Shown here: in pieces, positions 32,839 to 34,683 of the stretch
Layout of the letters: each line of letters begins with the position of its first letter
Position numbering within the stretch: position 1 is the stretch's first letter
Source of the DNA: Nocardia brasiliensis NBRC 14402
Lineage (GTDB): Bacteria; Actinomycetota; Actinomycetes; Mycobacteriales; Mycobacteriaceae
Direction of reading: 5' to 3'
NCBI RefSeq assembly: GCF_000308475.2
Contig: NZ_BAFT02000009.1
Coordinates: forward strand, 1 to 34,683
Length of the DNA: 34,683 nt
The notes under the pieces: model-generated
Databases searched by the model: none
Told to the model about the DNA's origin: nothing
The model's input: only the letters and a program-made list of their open reading frames with translations
Program-made: the position numbers and the translations under genes

Positions 32839-33657
32839 ATGTTCACCATCGGAGACTTCGCCAGACACGGCCGGGTGTCGGTGCGCATGCTGCGCCACTA
32901 CGACGCCATCGGACTGCTGCGCCCGGATCGCGTCGACGCGTCCAGCGGCTACCGCTACTACTCGGGCGGCCAGCTGGCCCGGCTGAATCGCGTTGTCGCG
33001 CTCAAGGATCTCGGCTTCACGCTGGACCAGGTCGGCCGGATCCTGGACGACAAGGTCACGGCCGCGGAACTGCGCGGCATGCTCACGCTGCGCCGCGGCG
33101 AGCTGGAGCAGCGCATCGCGAGCGACAGCGCCCGGCTCGCCCAAGTCGAATCGAGGCTCCGCATCATCGAGAAGGAGGGCGCCATGCCCGTCCATGATGT
33201 GATCGTCAAACCCCTGCCCGCCGTTCGGGTGGCCGTACTGTCCGATACCGCAGGCGATTTCGAGCCCGGCTCGATCGGCCCGGTGATCGGGCCGCTGTTC
33301 GAGGACATCTGCCGCAGGCTGGAGGTGGCGGGCGTGCCGATCATCGGGTGCGGCATCGCGTATTACGAACAGCGCGAAGACGGTTCGGTGCTCGCGCACG
33401 CCGCCATGCCGGTCGATGTCGAAGCCGACGCGGCCTACGACTTCGAGATCGTCGATCTACCAGCCATCGAACAGGCGGCCACGGTGGTCCACAAGGGCAG
33501 TATGAACGAGGTGCTGGAGCCGTGGCAGGCGCTCGGCCGCTGGATCGACGAAAACGGTTATCGCACCACCGGTCCCAGCCGCGAAGTCACCCTGGTCTAC
33601 ACCGAGGACCAAAGCGGCTGGGTGACCGAGCTCCAGGAGCCGATCGTCGCGAAGTGA
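32839..33657 (+). CDS. MerR-family regulator with GyrI-like effector domain
   Basis: This 272-residue BmrR/TipA-like regulator has an N-terminal winged helix (1-70: MFTIGDFARHGRVSVRMLR, then HYDAIGLLRP and YRYYSGGQ), a dimerising coiled-coil (75-112) and a GyrI/AraC-E-bind-type small-molecule domain (about 118-272). Such proteins activate multidrug-efflux or detoxification genes on binding lipophilic compounds. GGGAG lies about 6 nt before the ATG. The promoter directly upstream has the 19-bp spacer expected for a MerR target. No efflux gene is adjacent: the next gene is convergent. The regulator may act elsewhere as well as on itself. Confidence 0.92.
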   Translation: MFTIGDFARHGRVSVRMLRHYDAIGLLRPDRVDASSGYRYYSGGQLARLNRVVALKDLGFTLDQVGRILDDKVTAAELRGMLTLRRGELEQRIASDSARLAQVESRLRIIEKEGAMPVHDVIVKPLPAVRVAVLSDTAGDFEPGSIGPVIGPLFEDICRRLEVAGVPIIGCGIAYYEQREDGSVLAHAAMPVDVEADAAYDFEIVDLPAIEQAATVVHKGSMNEVLEPWQALGRWIDENGYRTTGPSREVTLVYTEDQSGWVTELQEPIVAK

Positions 33658-33665
33658 CCGTGCCC

Positions 33666-33718
33666 AGGAGGAACTGGTGGCGTCATCGCCCGAGAGCCGC
33701 CCGCCACCAGTTCCCCCT
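33666..33718. terminator. Bidirectional hairpin terminator
   Basis: Arms 33666-33682 and 33702-33718 pair over 17 bp with one mismatch around a 19-nt loop; the inner 13 bp (GGAACTGGTGGCG) are perfect. It lies between the convergent MerR and molybdoenzyme genes, 9 nt from each stop codon, and can serve both. Confidence 0.85.
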
Positions 33719-33726
33719 GATCTCGG

Positions 33727-34683
33727 TCAGACCTGGACGGTGACCGTGTGGAAGCCCGACGGGCCCGTCGGGAACGGCGCCCGATGCTTGCCCTCCTGCA
33801 CGTCACCGGCACGGCCGATGGCGCGGGCCTGCACGACGTGTTCGCCCGGCGGCAGGTCGACGGTGGTGCGCCAGCGCCGCCATGCGGCCGGGGCGAGTTC
33901 GGTGCCGAGTTCGGCGGGGAACCAATCACCTTGACCAACACGGACTTCCACGCCTGACACCCCTTGCGGCGGGGCCCAGGCGACACCCGCGACGGTGGTG
34001 GTACCGGCGGCCGTCCGGCCCGGCGCGGTGACGTCGATGCGGGCCTGCGGGGGTACCCACAGCGGTCCGGCGGGCCAGCCCCGCTTCCACCAGTAGTCGA
34101 CGTGGCTGTCGTCGGCGAGCTCCAGCTCCCCCAGCCATTTCGCGCCGGTGTACTGGCCGTACAGACCCGGCACGAAGACGCGGGCGGGGAAACCGTGTGC
34201 GGGTGTGAGCGGTTCGCCGTTCATGCCGATCACCACATAGCCCGGCCATTCGCCGGAACGCAGCGGCTCGACCGGCAGCGAGATCGTGTAGCCGTCCACC
34301 GCTTTGGTGACCAGTCTGGTCGCGCCGGTCTCCGGGATCGCGTGCTTCAGCAGATCGGCCAGCGGAACGCCGAACCAGCGCCCGTTGGCCGCCCGTCCCT
34401 CGCCGGGACGGTTGTGCACGCACACCATGACGGCGTCGAATTCCACTGCGTCCTCGGCCAATTCGGCCAGCGACAGGCGCAGCGGATGCGCGACCTTGCC
34501 GGTGACCGACAGCCGCCAGTGGATCGGATCGATCCGGGGCGGACGCAGGTTCACGTCGGCGACGTACATCCGCCGGGCCGCGGTGACCAACGGTGACAAG
34601 CCGGGCTCGCCTTCCAGGCCGTCCTCGGGGTACGACGCCGAGCGCTCCCATCGGGCCGACCCGGCGAATATCGTTGTCCTGCT
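33727..34683 (-). CDS. Sulfite-oxidase-type molybdopterin oxidoreductase, 5' end outside the window
   Basis: The visible 318 C-terminal residues contain the molybdopterin-binding domain with the conserved cysteine region VMVCVHNRPGEG, GVPLADLL, VDGYTISLP, YVVIGMNGEPLTPAHGFP and ARVFVPGLYGQY. They then show the C-terminal Ig-like dimerisation domain (GVAWAPPQGVSGVEVRVG, then HVVQARAIG). This is the pattern of actinobacterial sulfite-oxidase/YedY-family proteins, which often carry N-terminal membrane segments that would lie beyond 34683. The frame continues to the window edge without a stop, and the possible TTG at 34599 is internal, so the start is not visible. The physiological substrate is unknown. 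Confidence 0.9.
   Translation of the reverse strand, partial: SRTTIFAGSARWERSASYPEDGLEGEPGLSPLVTAARRMYVADVNLRPPRIDPIHWRLSVTGKVAHPLRLSLAELAEDAVEFDAVMVCVHNRPGEGRAANGRWFGVPLADLLKHAIPETGATRLVTKAVDGYTISLPVEPLRSGEWPGYVVIGMNGEPLTPAHGFPARVFVPGLYGQYTGAKWLGELELADDSHVDYWWKRGWPAGPLWVPPQARIDVTAPGRTAAGTTTVAGVAWAPPQGVSGVEVRVGQGDWFPAELGTELAPAAWRRWRTTVDLPPGEHVVQARAIGRAGDVQEGKHRAPFPTGPSGFHTVTVQV

Noticed and set aside
33666..33718. Relation between the GAGGAACTGGT in this terminator and the 49-bp repeats at 14933
   Set aside because: Only 11 bases are shared, and in the repeats they encode Glu-Glu-Leu-Val; coincidence is sufficient.

Overview
The window is about 70 % G+C, and almost every open frame has the codon bias of a high-GC actinomycete. 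Gene content and order resemble the Mycobacteriales: mpg next to tyrS, and a tRNA-Asn, YtxH-like gene, dnaG, dgt and TPM-protein block close to the one around M. tuberculosis Rv2342-Rv2345. Together with the many SARP, ECF and P450 accessory genes this suggests Nocardia or a close relative. That placement is inference; no 16S sequence lies in the window.

Region 1 (1-4850). The left edge holds two tandem sigma70-type promoters pointing left, out of the window. They closely resemble an actinobacterial rRNA-operon promoter region. Next, all on the minus strand, come tyrS, mpg, a small secreted DUF3761 protein, an LtrA membrane protein and an ECF41-type (SigJ-like) sigma factor.

Region 2 (4886-10183). 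An NDH-2-like FAD oxidoreductase precedes the sigma gene and carries a good match to the ECF41 promoter signature. A divergent multicopper oxidase follows, then an ABC ATPase, permease and TetR operon with an operator over its promoter.

Region 3 (10167-16018). A P450 and its 3Fe-4S ferredoxin diverge from a large AfsR/SARP-type regulator, which converges on a DUF4097 gene. The ferredoxin-P450 operon and the DUF4097 gene each carry three 7-bp direct repeats at exact 11-bp spacing, at the same distance from a -10-like hexamer. This suggests one small regulon. Two copies of a long hairpin repeat (7807-7878, 15149-15227) and a threefold 49-bp tandem repeat at the 3' end of the regulator gene also lie in regions 2 and 3.

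Region 4 (16267-19460). A lactonase-like metallo-beta-lactamase-fold hydrolase diverges from an AtzG-like small subunit, an amidase and a TetR regulator. A perfect palindrome sits in the divergent gap.

Region 5 (19461-23995). This is a lower-GC accessory patch. It holds a predicted modification-dependent nuclease (PUA/EVE-like reader plus DUF3883-type PD-(D/E)xK domain) that ends within a few bases of the point where a HAD hydrolase gene is cut off. A DUF5753 helix-turn-helix regulator, a frameshifted cold-shock-domain gene and an alpha/beta hydrolase follow. The patch ends at tRNA-Asn and its terminator.

Region 6 (23996-34683). This is the conserved core: tRNA-Asn, an EEP-family hydrolase, a 47-residue CxxC/CxxH protein, a YtxH-like protein, dnaG, dgt, a DUF218 protein, a glyoxalase-II-like hydrolase, a TPM-domain protein, a MerR regulator with a 19-bp-spacer promoter, and a 5'-truncated sulfite-oxidase-type molybdoenzyme at the right edge. 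Several genes start 6-7 nt after a TAnnnT hexamer, the pattern of leaderless transcription.
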